A DNA stretch of 64,000 nt, from positions 2,976,001 to 3,040,000 of the forward strand of contig CM030711.1 in assembly GCA_017979445.1 (NCBI GenBank). Reading direction: 5' to 3'. This stretch comes from Akebia trifoliata. Lineage: Eukaryota > Streptophyta > Magnoliopsida > Ranunculales > Lardizabalaceae. This document shows, in pieces, positions 21,291-34,155 of this stretch; the first letter of the stretch is position 1; each line of letters opens with the position of its first letter. The position numbers and the translations under genes are program-made. Under the pieces are notes generated by a model. It was not told the origin of the DNA, ran no database searches, and saw only the letters and a list, made by a program, of their open reading frames with translations.

Positions 21291-24200
21291 CATATTCTCA
21301 ACTTCTGATCCAACAAAGCTCTAAAGCTTCTCTGGAATGACCTTGTCCTTGTCTCTAATATGGCTAGAGAGATTAGGCCAGGCAGATTAAGTTCAGTGAG
21401 AAGTCAAAAGCTGTCCAAATAAATAAAAAAAATGATTCAACCCACTTCTGGCTTCTTGCTTTTACAAGAAGCAGTAAATATTTTTTTACCATTTTTTACT
21501 CCTAAGTTTCTACAATTTCCAAATCACTCTTTTAAATGGCAACAAACATGTAGTTTTCCATTTTCACTCTTTTTTCAATAATTCCTAAACCAAATGACAC
21601 CCACTTTATGTTGTCCTTTACATAGTTAGCAATTCGGTGTAGGGCAAAAAATACTTATGGATTAATTTGAGTATGATTCAGAATATACATTTTGCAGTTT
21701 GTTTAAAAATTCGGTAAAAATTTAGAGAACATCAAAAGTGCGATATGAGAGTAGTTTGGGCATAATTCAAGGTCAACACTCTAGAAAATTTTCAAAAATT
21801 TGTTTATACACATACTAAAATATTCACAATACTCATCCAAAGGAAAGGAGTGAAAAATCTAAGGGATGTGCTACTCATGCCCACCAAATACGCTCTCTGG
21901 GCCCACTTAAGTTATAAAAAAATAAAAAATTACATTTTTACCCTTCTCTATACACCCACCATGTTCTCCATCTATCGATCAGAAAAACCCAACCCATCTT
22001 CTCTGTCCATTCTCTCTTTCTCCACCATCTACCACACTCTCTCTCTCTCATTCAATCTTCTTGTACTTCTTCAGATTCGTCTCCTTTTGAGTTTGTGTGA
22101 GATTAATCAATGGATATTAGCATTTAGGATTTTTTGCCTTTCAAATTTTTTATTTTTCTTTTACTTTTTTTCCATTTAGTCATCAAAGAAAATGGAAAAC
22201 CACCATTAAAACATTTAAAAACGGCGATTTTGAACCGAAGAACTATAAGTTTTTTTATAATTATGTTTGGTAGGTTCATACTGAACAAAAAACTATTTTG
22301 GTGGTAGCTTACGGAAGCACTTATAGATTCTTTGATAGATATTGTTTGTAGGTTCAAACCAAACTAGTCTAAGAACATTTGATAAGTAACCTATCAGACA
22401 TAGCTTTCCATAGAACATTACTAAATAAATTCCGTAGATAACGATTGGAGTTGTTAGGATTACACGAGAAAATTTTAGTTCTATAAACTCCCATCAAAAA
22501 GGTTTTGTAATGTTTAGTATGTACCAATTGAATTTGCGAAAAGAAATACGATCTGAACCTATTGAACATAATTGAAAAAAAAGATCCGAAGACTTCATTT
22601 TTGAAGGTTTTAATGGTATTTTTCCATCTTCTTTGATGATTTAAAAAAAAATAAAAAATTGAAAGAAGAATATTTAAACTCAAAAAGAGATAAATATGAA
22701 AAGAGAGAGAAGTGTGTTTTTTTGTTTGATGGGTTGTGGAGAAGATGGTGGGTGTGGAGAGTGATTCAATGAAGATATTAATCAAAAGAGCGGAAAACAA
22801 ATGAATATTTTTGGTGGGTGAATTGATAAGTGGATGCATAGAGTGTATTTGATGGGCATGAGTAACACGTCCCAAAAACTAATGATGAAACTTGTAAGGG
22901 TTAAGAGAGAATAATGAAAGTATTATCACATGATATTGAGATGATTTAAAAATTAAAAATAAGAGTTAATTTGTGTTTTTAACTCTATTTTTGATTTGTT
23001 TAATTCAAGAAAAGAATAAATCATGAATAATTCCAAAGGTCGTGAAGTTTTACAAGGATTTGAATTAAATGAAAGTTTTATTCATTATTTGGATCATTCA
23101 AAAAATTTGGGTATAATTCACGAATTAATTGAAATATTACTATGGTGACACTCCCACGTATGACAGACCCAGACTGAACCAAAAATGAAATTGATCTATG
23201 GATAATACTCAAGCATGACAAATATATGAGTTCGATCTACTTTTACGCAACTCGTTAATAGCCTCGTCCTCGTATCAATGGTTGGGTTAATCCTAAAGTC
23301 TGAAGTCCTCGTAGATTGATTGGACATGACAAAAATTTCCCAAATTAACCAATAATTGTCGAATCCGAACTTTGTATCTACCAATCATAAGTGTAGTCTC
23401 CAATTAGGTATTTACAGTTCTTAGAAGTGGTTCAAATGGAAGCACGAATAATGCTCAAGTGCCCTCAAGATTTTACCTCGTACCGCACATCCTGATGTGA
23501 AAGTGAGTAGGAGTCATAGATGCTTTCCATCGAGATATAAGTCAAAAAGCATCAATAGTTCCTGCACACTTTCACTTCAGGATATGGATACGAGGTACAA
23601 TCTTGAAGTCACTCCAGTACGACCCTTCTTCCAACTGTGCCCCAAATGAGGCCCTACAGTAACACTTCAGATCCCTAAACGATGGTTATTTAAGATGATG
23701 TTTATCCAAGCATTGATTGTGCCCTAATATTATCCCAAAAAAAAGTTTAAAGTTAAGACTGATAAGCTGCAGTAAATGATGAAAAAAATGTTTATAAATC
23801 ACAATCAGGTCAAACTTTAGTCATAAAAGATTGAAGTCACGGTAGATCGCAAACCTACCATCAAGTAGAGATGATTGTTGCCAAAAAACAATATTTATAA
23901 CCATTATTTCTAAAGATTTGAGCAGACTCTTAAGATGAGCACACCAGAAAAGAAAGTAGTTCACTCCTAATTTATGTATCCCAATATTCTTAATGATCAT
24001 GAAACACTTCCAAAAACAATTTAAGATTTTTTTGGGTGCCCAAACAGAATATCAACAACATCAATCACTTACAATCCCAGAGCCTACGTAACTTATCAAG
24101 AAAGACCAGAAGGAAAGATATCAGAAACTTTCTATTGAAAGTTGAAACACACCTGGAGGAGGATTGCAGAACAAGATTGGCTATCTTATCATTGCTCTTT

Positions 24201-24580
24201 GGTACCATAGGCGAGGATTCTCTGCTCCAGCTGTACCCCGAAAGTTTCCAGAAGAAACATACCAACAACACCCAAAGGAACCCAAAAAAAAAAAAAAAAA
24301 AAAAAAAAAGAAAAATTAGAACAAGCAAAGGTGTATTCGATGAACATTTCCTATTAAAGTAACCAAATGGAAACAAAGCAATTAAGGTAGAAGGTTTTCG
24401 GCTCAAGCAGTCTAGGTTGCACTCTTTAGTTAGATCAGGATTTTCCAACACATGGTAAACACAGCCATATTCACAAGAATCCGAAACTAGGATGAGTATA
24501 TATATATACTAGAAGTGGACCAAAAATCACCCTGCGTCAACTATACAACCAAATATTGACCAGACTTGGATGATTAAGAC
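21291..24580. repeat. Segmental duplication B
   Basis: Second copy of the block at 1-3808 plus 13940-14168. It lacks the CACTA MITE, the LINE and the 7.5-kb CACTA element of copy A and so records their empty sites (about 23615 and 24329/24348). It also lacks about 300 bp that A has at 2141-2440; the junction near 23330 shows a 4-bp ACAA microhomology, so this is probably a deletion in B. No complete gene is visible. An (A)n run lies at about 24282-24309. Confidence 0.9.
23456..23615. mobile_element. Fold-back MITE, family copy 2
   Basis: Longer partner of the copy at 2574. The ends are AGTGCCCTCAAGATT and, inverted, GGAGTGACTTCAAGATTGTA. Inner arms carry CATCCTGATGTGAAAGTG against CACTTTCACTTCAGGATATG, so most of the element can fold on itself. 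Confidence 0.72.
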
Positions 24581-25118
24581 TTGGTACTTTCAGGTTGGGA
24601 GTGTCTAAAAGACGAAAACTTTGGGCAATCCTAGAGGTCTCCTAACATATTAAATACCCAGATAATAGATGGCCTTGAATACCATTTGTCTTTACAGAAC
24701 CCACCAACGTTGCCATATATATAGACTTATCAAAAAAAATTGTTGCCATATATTTAGAGATGGGGTTATATGGACTGAAGGACCATCCATCCCTATGGAC
24801 CACATGTCAACGTGGTGCCCAAATACATCATCAGATGCCACATGTTGTAAAGAATAAAGTTCTATGAATTCTCAAAAAAAAAAAAAAAAAAAAAATTGAA
24901 TAAAGAGATTTTTTTCACTGTTGGATTTAAATTTTAAATCTAGGAATTCAATGACCGTCCATTTTTAAACCCAAGATCCAACGTCAAAAAATGCTTTTTT
25001 GGGAGGATTTTATTTTCCAAGCCCAATCTAGACGACAAACAAGAGGCTGAGTTGTCATTTGGACCAATGTGGCAATCCACGTGACCCAAATGTGGACCTC
25101 GGTCCATGCAACTTTTTC

Positions 25119-25120
<2 letters not shown>
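24581..25120. other. Intergenic DNA between duplication B and the AHP gene
   Basis: No gene recognised. It contains an A run at about 24875-24895 and AT-rich non-coding sequence. Confidence 0.45.

Positions 25121-25185
<65 letters not shown>
25121..25185. repeat. (AT)n microsatellite
   Basis: About 32 uninterrupted AT units, immediately 3' of the AHP gene. It is probably length-polymorphic. Confidence 0.95.
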
Positions 25186-25186
<1 letters not shown>

Positions 25187-25343
25187 TATTTGAGGATCTC
25201 AGCATACTAGGGAATCTAAAGGGATTGTGACCTCCCCCATGTAAAGGGTGTGCTACTAACTACCCTGCTCTTAGCAGGAATTTTATATTTCTTCTTGATA
25301 TCGAACTTAAGGCACATGATATATTCTCTCTCAGCAAAAGGAG

Positions 25344-28300
25344 CTAAATATGCAGATATGCTCCCTAATTCAATGCAGGTTATAAATCAAATATTTTATT
25401 TTAAATGTATAGAAATATAAAATTCACATCACATATTACCTGAACCATAGTCTCAAATTTGTTTCTTATGTAACAGTATTCATGCTTGATCATATTCAAC
25501 GCCTGTGTGCACCTAAAAGGACAAAATATTTCAATCAAAGAAGGAAAACAAATTTCCAAACAAAGTATAGACCTATAAGCAACGGGAGTTAACTCCAAAG
25601 AAAAAAAGGAAAAAATAAAAAAGAACAATATTAGATAGTATCGTAACTGAGGTATGCGTTCAGTGAATTCAAGATCTAGCCAAAATTGGCAGACAGAAGG
25701 AAAAGCGCAGAACCATATTTAAAAGCTTGAAATTGGTATATAATAATGCTGAAGTGACCTCAAGATTGTACCTCATATTGCACATCTTGATGTGAAAGTG
25801 TGTAGGAACCATAGATAATTTTCATCGAGATACGAGTCAAAAATCATCTATGGTTCCAACATACTTTCACATCAAGATATGCGATATGAGATACAATCTT
25901 GAGCACTCCAGCATGGCTCATTGGAATAATGCATACTAAAAACCAATAATACTTACTAAGATTTACTCAAGTGCAATGGGGTGGTTTTAATGGTTGAATG
26001 TTCCGCAAAACATACAAATGCTTCCTTAAATAGCAAAATATTTACATGAAATAGTTATAAGTCATAGGAAAGGGTCCATGATCTCCAATATAAAGAGTAA
26101 ATGATCTAAAGTTGATGAATTCTATTAAGGACCTGATCTAACATTACTAATTCATTTATTAAAAAGATATTATTATTACGCCATCCACTGAGTTCTTTTT
26201 TTGTTTGCTTTTCCTTCTTTTGATAAGTGTACCCATTTAGTTGATAACCATTATCGAGCAAAATGAGTAATCAGCAATTCAGCACCAGTCAATAAGTGGA
26301 AGCATTATATCACAACATACCCATCCTTGTCCTCCTCCTCACAAGCTTGACGGAAGTTGATGCAGGCAAGCTTTACACGCTGCGCACCAACACTGCAACA
26401 CCAAATACAGTAAAGGTACTAAGCTTCAATGTAAAATTAATTCAATAATGGGAGGGAAATTGGGTTTGTGGAACACATGCATGGTGTTGGTGGGAGCGGC
26501 TATAGACGATAACTGAAGGGTTTTTTTTTAAATGAAGGAACCCAAAAGAACAAAGGAATCAAAAGCTGTAAAATTTGAGCATTGTGGAAAAGGTTTCATA
26601 TTGTTTCTCTTCTATAGTTCTCTATCCCTTGGGCCAAAGATACGGAGGAGATCCACGTAGACATGCAAACATCAGTCAAGATTTTTGATATTTTCAAATA
26701 TGAAATTGTTGTTCTTTGTAATTATATTTAATGCCAATGAGATTACTGGCTAAGGACATGTAATGATGTAAATGGAAATTTTCTATCATTAGGGAACTCT
26801 CTTCCATAGTTTTCCTACTTATCATTTCTTTAAAAGGATTTAGTTACACTAAAAGTACTTAACATTTCTTTCGTACTCATCTGGTCTTAGCAGAATAAGT
26901 ATAAACATCACCATGTGTTTCCTAACCATCATTTAGTTTCCATTACTGTGACTATATCACTATACTGTTATTTAGTGCTATATATGGTTAATGTTTATGG
27001 CAGGGCTGGCTCGACCATAAGGAGACTTGGGCAACAGCCTAAGGCCCCAGTTGAGAGAAGTCCCCAAAATTGAAATTCTTATCCCCTCTCATGTGGTGAG
27101 AAGACCCTCCTAAAAAAATCTCCTAAAATGTTTTAAAAGAGAAAAACTCTTGAAAGCAACTCTCATGACTCTCCTTAGACAAAGCCCCCCAAAAATGAAA
27201 CTCTTAAGAGAAACACTTTCTTTACTAACTTAGTAAGATTTTTTTTATCTTACTAAGGGTGGTTGATCTCAAATGGATTACCAAAGTGGCAATCCAACAC
27301 CGCAGTGGAAAAACTCAAATCCAAAAAAACAATTTCTTTTTTTGAGCTTGATCCAAGGTTTTGAAATGGACGGCTACTGAACTCCCACCGAATTCCCAAA
27401 TTTAAAATTAAAATTTGACAGTGAAAAATAACTTTCTTTAAGATTTGATTTAGAAAAAGTTCGTAAAATTTTGTCCTCTACATCCCCATGGCATTGTATC
27501 ATGTCTGTAGAGGCCAAGGGTGAGCCATCCTTAGTAAGATTTCAAATACAATTTACCATTAACCCCCTATGTTGTAAGGTCTTCCAAAAAACCTTATTAA
27601 AGAAACATAAAATAACATAAAATAAACTCACAAGACTTGAAAGGCTCCCCCGGTGGAAGCCCCCCCTCAAAAAAAGAAAAAGAAAAAAGAAAGATTTAAA
27701 CATGCCTCTCCACATTTCAAACAGATGACAGGTCATGCCCCCTAGACCTAGGTCTTTTCACAGAGAATTCCATAAATGACCTATATACCATCATCTCTTT
27801 TTTTTTTTTTTTGATAGGTTAAATACCATCATCTTCTCTGAAGGTCCCTTGATTTTCTTCCCAAAATCAGTGGTCTTCAACCATGTTTTTTTGCATTTTT
27901 CAACCTTAGGATTTTGTCTTCTTCAACCTTCAAACCTCAAGAACTAGATAGGAATTTTGGAGGAGGACAACCTTGGATGTTCACAAAATCAGTCATCTAA
28001 TACCTCTTCGGTAAAACCTCTTACCCTCATCTTCATTCTTCAACTTCAAAAATCTACCTAGTTCAACTTGCAAATATCAATAACGAGATAGGATTTTTTT
28101 TGGGACGTGGAAGATGATGAAATTTTGTGTAGAAAAATCAAGAAGTTAAGACAAGGTTGTAACTGATGGATTCAAGTTAAGGATGAACAGGTAAAAATAA
28201 TTACCCATAGAGGTTGAAAATCTTGAAGATGATAGATTTTTGGGAGAAAAATCAAGAGTTCTGTTGAGGATGAGAGTGTTTTCGAAATTATTTTACTCTT

Positions 28301-30607
28301 TCAAAGAAGAACTACGTAAATGGGGCATGTCAGCAGTTTAAAAATGTAGGGGGTTATCCCTAATATTGACCAGAACAAAGAGGGTACTCATGTCTATACT
28401 GTCAACTTTACCAAAAAAATAAAGGGACTCTTAAAGGACTCTAATTAGAAGTTCTACTCCTTCCTTATGTTCAAAAGAAAAAAAAAAAGAGAAAACTTAA
28501 AGCATTCTCCATGGTGAAAATTCCCCTTAAAAAAGAAGTCTCATTTGGATTTTTTGCCTTAGGCCTCAACTTATGTTGAGCCGGCCCTGGCTTATGGAGA
28601 TGGTTTTGCAACCCAACTCCGGGAGTACAGGAATACCGGATGCAGTAGAAACCAAACATCAAATTTTGTGGAATAAAAGACAAGCACTTTTGAAATTAAT
28701 CCGGCATACTGTTATACATGTTGAACATGTGTAAAGGATCAAATGTATCTGGCTATGAGATCTCCTATATCAAACATTGAACCAATTGGATGATATGTAT
28801 CATCCAATCCATCGACTTCTGGACTTTTTTTCCCATCCTAGAAGACCGTGATACAAAAAATGGACAGTTAGAATCAACTGCTGGAGTTGAGAGATGACTA
28901 GCATCACAGGTGAAACAATCAATTGATGCCAAACTCTCTGCACATAAGGCACCAAATACACCAAACAGTGAAACTGCCAAATGGAAGTACTTCAAGTTCC
29001 CTATCTTGATTTATCAAATTAAACAGTTCCAATTCAATTTTTTATTCTTTTCGAGCATAGATTAATAAATTGCTCTATCACCTTGAGCTACTTCCTTTAA
29101 GTTGGTGAACATAAGCATCAATCTTGTGGTAATCCACTACAGGTTGGCCCCTGCACACCAAATAGATAAAACACAAGCCAAAAGATCAACCTAAAGTGAA
29201 TCCACAAGAGCATAAAAAACAAATCATAAAATAAATTATTAGGTTTGAAAGTACAGATATTTGGTTAGTTCTGTTAAAATCCTCTTCGAATCTTCGCAGA
29301 ACAAGGTGATCACTTCTGCAATAAAACCAGGATTATTTGCATCTTGAAGTAACTGAAGTTGGCTGAATTGTGTATCCAACAGTTCCTGCAAGGTAGAAAG
29401 ATCAAGAAGAATCACTAAACTCCACATCCCCACTCAATCACCCTTTCTCCACTAACAGGATCTAAAAATAGATAATCCATTCTTCAAAACAGGTTTCAAT
29501 GTGTTATCTAAGCATAATGAGAATCCAAAGCCACACATAAACATGATTGTATCTTCACTTGTAAAACTACAAATCCTTTGATCAGAAGTAAAAAAGAAAA
29601 AAGAAAAAGTAAAGAGATAATGAACGAACTTGCCCAATAAGGCTATGATCACTTCACACTAATCAAATCAACACAAACTAAAGTGGTTTATTAAGAAATC
29701 TCAAGTTTATGATAGATCAATAGTTAAGAATTGAAACAAAAATGAATGAAAAAGAGAGGACTGCCAAAAGAATCACTCTCTCCACTATCGGGATCTAAAA
29801 AATGGATAATCCACTCTTCTTCACACATAAATAGGAGCATATCTTCAATTGTAAAACCAAAGATCTTACTAATAGAGTTATTAAAAAAGAAATAAGCAGA
29901 GAGATCATGAACTAATAAGGAAATAATCACTTAAAAGTTAAAACTAATCAAATCAACATAAACTAAAGCATTTTCTTAAGAAATCGAAAGTTTTTGATAG
30001 ATCGATATAAAGAAGTGAAACAAAATAAATAAATCTTTCAAAGAAAAAAAAATCCTCACCTAATTCTATCCTTTTCACTGATAAAAAAGAGAGAATTGAA
30101 ACAAAAATCAATGAAATAAAGAATTATCAGAAGCATCTCCAAAAAAAATTACACTCAGGAACAAATCGATCTACAAGAAAAATCAGTAGAAGAACTAAAA
30201 CAATATTAAACAAAAATCCTCACCAAGCTCAATCGGTTGCATCGATTCAAAAAAGAAAAAAATATTGAAACAAAAATGAATAAAAGAGAGAATCACCAGA
30301 AGAATCCCCAACAAAACACTCAAGAACAAATCGATCTTCAATAAAAATAAAAATCTGTCAAACGACTCAACGTACTCTATCCTTTTCACCGATCAAAAAC
30401 AAAAGAATTGAAACAAAAATGAAAGAAAAGAGAGACTTATGGGACGAATCTCCAAAAAAACACTAAAAACTAATCGACATACAACCAAAATCAATAGAAG
30501 AATTGAAACAAAAAAATCTTTGAAAAAACTCAACGAACTCTATCCTTTCCCCCGATAAAAAAAAAAATAAATAAAAGAATTGAAACAAATGAGAGAATTA
30601 TCAAAAG

Positions 30608-30639
<32 letters not shown>

Positions 30640-30755
30640 CAGACCACTCAAGAACAAATCGATCTACAAGTAAAATCAGTCGAAGAATCGATTACCTCAT
30701 CGTACATGGATGAGACTAATCCTTCGAGTTGTTGTTTAAGCGCCATCAACGCCAT
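25344..30755 (-). CDS. AHP: Histidine-containing phosphotransfer protein (AHP, cytokinin phosphorelay)
   Basis: AHPs carry phosphate from cytokinin receptor kinases to response regulators, shuttling between cytosol and nucleus. Exons on the minus strand: 30755-30696 (20 codons, MALMALKQQLEGLVSSMYDE), 29385-29255 (ELLDTQFSQLQLLQDANNPG onward), 29150-29082, 26392-26321, 25512-25440. All phases fit and give 135 residues. The acceptor histidine is H79 in YVHQLKGSSSSVGAQRV, so this is a true AHP and not a pseudo-HPt. Later blocks are CINFRQACEEEDKDG and MIKHEYCYIRNKFETMVQ. Family members are about 145-156 aa and usually continue LEQQI after this point. Here the best acceptor gives a tiny sixth exon (25364-25344) adding only GAYLHI and a stop. 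The C-terminus is therefore uncertain: mis-modelled, shortened or damaged. Introns 3 and 4 hold a hAT element and a MITE. Confidence 0.88.
25751..25909. mobile_element. Fold-back MITE, family copy 4, in AHP intron 4
   Basis: The best-preserved member. The left arm GAAGTGACCTCAAGATTGTA is mirrored by TACAATCTTGAGCACTCC, and the inner arms GATGTGAAAGTG/ACTTTCACATC and AACCATAGAT/ATCTATGGTT also pair. Nearly the whole 159 bp can form one hairpin. Confidence 0.8.
26993..28597. mobile_element. Non-autonomous hAT-type element in AHP intron 3, with 8-bp target duplication
   Basis: The element spans 27001-28589. Its left end is CAGGGCTGGCTCGACCATAA; its right end read inward is CAGGGCCGGCTCAACATAAG. 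These near-identical termini with the CAGGGCCGG start are typical of hAT transposons. GTTTATGG (26993-27000) and GCTTATGG (28590-28597) form an 8-bp target duplication with one mismatch, the hAT size. The subterminal parts carry CCTAAGGC on both sides. No transposase frame is visible. Related internal sequence (the CTCAAATATTCACCAAAA type) recurs as relics near 36960-37170, 39600-39720 and 46020-46130. Confidence 0.82.
29400..30690. repeat. Degenerate long-period tandem repeats in AHP intron 1
   Basis: Units of roughly 150-180 bp recur about five to seven times. They share GAATTGAAACAAAAATGAA, GAGAGAATNANCAGAAGAATC, CACTCANGAACAAATCGATC and CTATCCTTTTCACCGAT blocks. The last block next to exon 1 still carries AAGAACAAATCGATCTACAA, so the array grew from exon-proximal intron sequence. 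Several poly(A) expansions are present (for example 30613-30640). Confidence 0.72.
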
Positions 30756-30871
30756 TTCTCACTCGAAACCCTAATGGACTAAAAACCTGAAAGTGAGAGA
30801 AAGGTTTCGAGAACTTAAGAGAACAAAAAGAAAAAAAAAAAAACAGTAGAGCAAGGAAGACTCTGTTCTGT

Positions 30872-30879
30872 TATTTATA
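30872..30879 (-). promoter_or_regulatory. TATA box of the AHP gene
   Basis: Minus-strand TATAAATA, 117 bp upstream of the AHP start codon at 30755, followed by a pyrimidine-rich leader. Confidence 0.55.
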
Positions 30880-31079
30880 GGCTTTGCATTAAATAAGTCT
30901 TTAAACGAAAAGGAAAAGGAAAACGAAAGGCCATTTAATATCATTTTCAAGTCTAAAAGCTTCCAAAATTCTGATTCGGTTAAAGATATGGGCTGATGAG
31001 CATCGGTTGTTATCTCCCACTGAGCTTTGTTTCTATTGGCGAAATTCCTCCTGTCCACTAAAATAATAGAAAAAATATA

Positions 31080-33604
31080 TACTTACCTATTCTTTTAGTA
31101 TACATAAGAAAGAGAAATTCTATTGCCACATCAACTTTTACTTATAACACACTAATCCTTTAAATTAAATTAGTGATACTTCCCAAAACATGCATTATTT
31201 ATTTTAATTCCTAAAATTTTTGTTACAATGCATTATTTATTTTAATTCCTAAAACATGTTTTTCTAGTGAATTCATCACTTTTATCATCAATGAATTCGA
31301 TGATAAATTACCAACGAGATGGCTGATATGACAAAATCACTGATGTTTTATCATCAAATTTATTGATTATAAAAAATAACAAATTCACTAGAAAAACATG
31401 TTTTGGAAATCAAAATTATTGGTGTATTAGACTTAGAATTTCGTCATATTCAGTACGCGAAATGGAGATTTACTCGTTAAATTATTTGTTTGAGGGTATA
31501 GAGAATAACTATTTTCTTTTAATAATTACATCCCCATCTTCTTCTTCTACTTTTTTTTTTATAATCGGGAATCCTTGTAGATAGCGGACCAAATGTGTAT
31601 ATGGGTAGAAGAATTCTGTTAAGTCACTTTCGTGAGAGCTTGACAAGAATTTATATAATTAAAAAAGTCAAAAGAAAAAAAAAAAAAAAAAAACTCTTAC
31701 AAATAAGAAATAAATAAAAAGCTATTACTACTAAATAATTTTGACTGAAAAAGTAACTACATTATTTCCAATATGAGTTTTGCCCAATCCATAGACCTTG
31801 CTCTTGTACAAGGACTAGTCTCAGGGCATATGTTATTCTTCTACCCTTAGATGAGAAGAAACTTTAGAATACCGGGATTTTATATAAATCATGCGAAATA
31901 CTAAAATTGATGTTTAAATTGAGATTTTAAATAAATCAATGTCATTTAGCCCAAAAAAAAAATCATAACGACTTTTTTTAACACTAGAAAATCTTCCATT
32001 TGGAACAGTAACTCATGTTTTTTGACAAAAATACCCTCCAGTCACCTTTCTTTAGTAAATCCTTCTAACATATTTTGTAAATTACAACCTCCTCTTCCCT
32101 AATCATTTTCATGATTGAACAAGAGAAAGACTCTTCATTATCACTCAAAAACTCACCAAATAACTACAAGAATCTCCAAAAAGGATCCAGCTTTGAGGAA
32201 CGACCAACATCTTGGAGATCTATCATTAATCTTGTAGATCTCGTGTTCAATCCACGATCCATTGGCGATTTACATCAAAGGTTATTACTTTCTTATCTCT
32301 TTCTTTCATTTCTTTTAAAATTGTTTATATAATCTCGTAGACCTTTATCCTCATAGTTATATAATGAAAAATAGTAGTAAAAATTTAAATGATTTTGGTA
32401 ATCTTGTCGGGGCATATATTGGTGGTACAAGCAAGTTTATTCAAGTGGAAAAACATATAAAATTTTGAGAGTTATGAAACATATTTCGGATTTAGACGTG
32501 TTTGCATTTGATTCGATTAATATTTGTTAACACCCTTACTTATAATCCCTATGAAATATACATATAATCCAACTGTTCTGAACCATTTCTTATTCACACA
32601 GAAATGACAAATATTTGTGTTTATTAATGTTGAATGATATTTCCATAAACAGCAACCACACTTTCGTTGGGCATGGTTGTGGTACATGTCAGTTAGTCAT
32701 GAGCTTAATGTAGAGAATCAAATTAGAAGACCTAGGGTGACTCTATTTGCACACACCAAACTGGCTCATTGTACCCATTTAGTCGTGATATCCACCTTAA
32801 AGAAAACGCTTAATTCATTTGGTTTTTCTCTAATTCTCGTTGCACCCACTATTAGCCATTGAACCAATCTCTTCTCTCTTCTTCTTCTCTCTCTCTCACT
32901 CACACACACACACACACACACACACATTTCTTGTTTTTTTTACATCTATAAAGATTTCAATGAGAATTTTAGGATTACTAATTTGTTGATAAGAAATTTC
33001 TGTGTTAAGCTGATGAATCAATGGCATGTTGTCACATGTATTGAAAAAAGCAAGTGCGTTTTGTTGGTGAGGAAAAAATTTATGAACAATTAGGAGTTTG
33101 GATTTTAAGTGCTTTTTCAATACACGTGTAACATGTCATCGGTTCATCAACTTAGCATAGAAATTTCTTAACATTATATTCTTACTCCCAAATTATTCCT
33201 TCTTTATAAATGTTTCTTGTATGGTCGAAACATCCCATCAAATCATCATAATGCTCCAAGTCAAGGCGTTCGAGAATGTAAGTAGGACTATATCCTGCTC
33301 GCGTGAGTAACCACATTTATAGTTGTATGTTTATGTCCATAAATAATAACAAATCTTACGAGATAAACTTGATGTCGACCGTTTAAGCACAAAATCCAAT
33401 AGTTGAAAATTATCCTCGAGATAAGTATCATTGGTATATTATTATTGTGATATTAAAAAAAAATAAAATAAAAAATAAATAACTAGTTTGTTAAATATTT
33501 CAACTAAAATGCAAAGAAATTAAACAAATTAAAAAAATAATAATAATAATAATAAACAATTCCTAGTCCTAACTAGACTTATCAAACAGCAAAACATGCA
33601 TTTG
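31080..33604. other. Intergenic DNA between AHP and the subtilase relic
   Basis: No gene recognised. It includes an inverted-repeat MITE-like element (31244-31411), an A run (31675-31693) and a (CA)n microsatellite (32900-32928). Confidence 0.5.
31244..31411. mobile_element. Short inverted-repeat MITE
   Basis: The left arm CTAAAACATGTTTTTCTAGT is mirrored by the right arm ACTAGAAAAACATGTTTTGG with near-perfect pairing, and the inner parts (TTTATCATCAATGAATT and TTTTATCATCAAATTTATTG) are related. A direct repeat TGCATTATTTATTTTAATTC occurs twice just to the left. The superfamily is not assignable. Confidence 0.6.
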
Positions 33605-34154
33605 TTCACATAAAAATCCAGTCAGCTGAATCATGAAAGACAACGATAGGGCTCCTAACGGTGTAAATTGAGTCGCTCCATACAAATGATGTCGTTATAA
33701 CTGGATTCGTATCGAGTGCTTACCCTTCACTTCCACCTTGAATGATTTATTCTCATGAGGCCCATTAAATGTCAAAGTATTAGGTATAATGGTAACGGCG
33801 AGACCCCCCGTAGATTGTACCTTGGCCTTAAATGTAGACTTTCCGTTAACCACATGGATCACCTCGAAATGGCTGAAATCCGTTGAGTTGGGTTGGTCAT
33901 CCCGAGTTGCATTGCCGGGCAATTTAGGCCATCTGTCCTTCCAGGTAGCTTGAACAATTTACATGACCCAAACCTAGAATTAGGCCAAGTGCAGTTCCAT
34001 TATAGCTCTCCTTGCATAGGTAACTGATGTAAGAAGTCGACGTTAAGTCGTAGATCAGACTTGGGTCTATTGCGATTATTGGATTGATCTGACCCGACCT
34101 GGTTGAAAACTCTGTTTTGACCACTGTCGGAGTTGCTGATTCAAGAAGAAACAT
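33605..34154 (-). pseudogene. Subtilisin-like protease (SBT) C-terminal fragment, frameshifted
   Basis: Plant subtilases are secreted serine proteases. This minus-strand relic covers only the end of the protein: SGQINPIIAIDPSLIYDLTS with SYISYLCKESYNG (34154 down to 33924, end of the catalytic domain), then in another frame VNGKSTFKAKVQSTGGLAVT and IIPNTLTFNGPHENKSFKVE (33922 to about 33700, fibronectin-III-like domain), then in a third frame SDSIYTVRSPIVVFHDSADW (to about 33605). At least two frameshifts are present. The catalytic Asp/His/Ser region is absent and no upstream continuation appears beyond 34156, where a transposon-like element begins. It is non-functional. Confidence 0.88.
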
Positions 34155-34155
34155 A

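Noticed and set aside
24984..25205. Frame encoding alternating Tyr-Ile
   Set aside because: Translation of the (AT)n microsatellite.
28765..28995. Minus-strand frame between AHP exons
   Set aside because: Lies inside AHP intron 3, shows no AHP similarity and no other domain.
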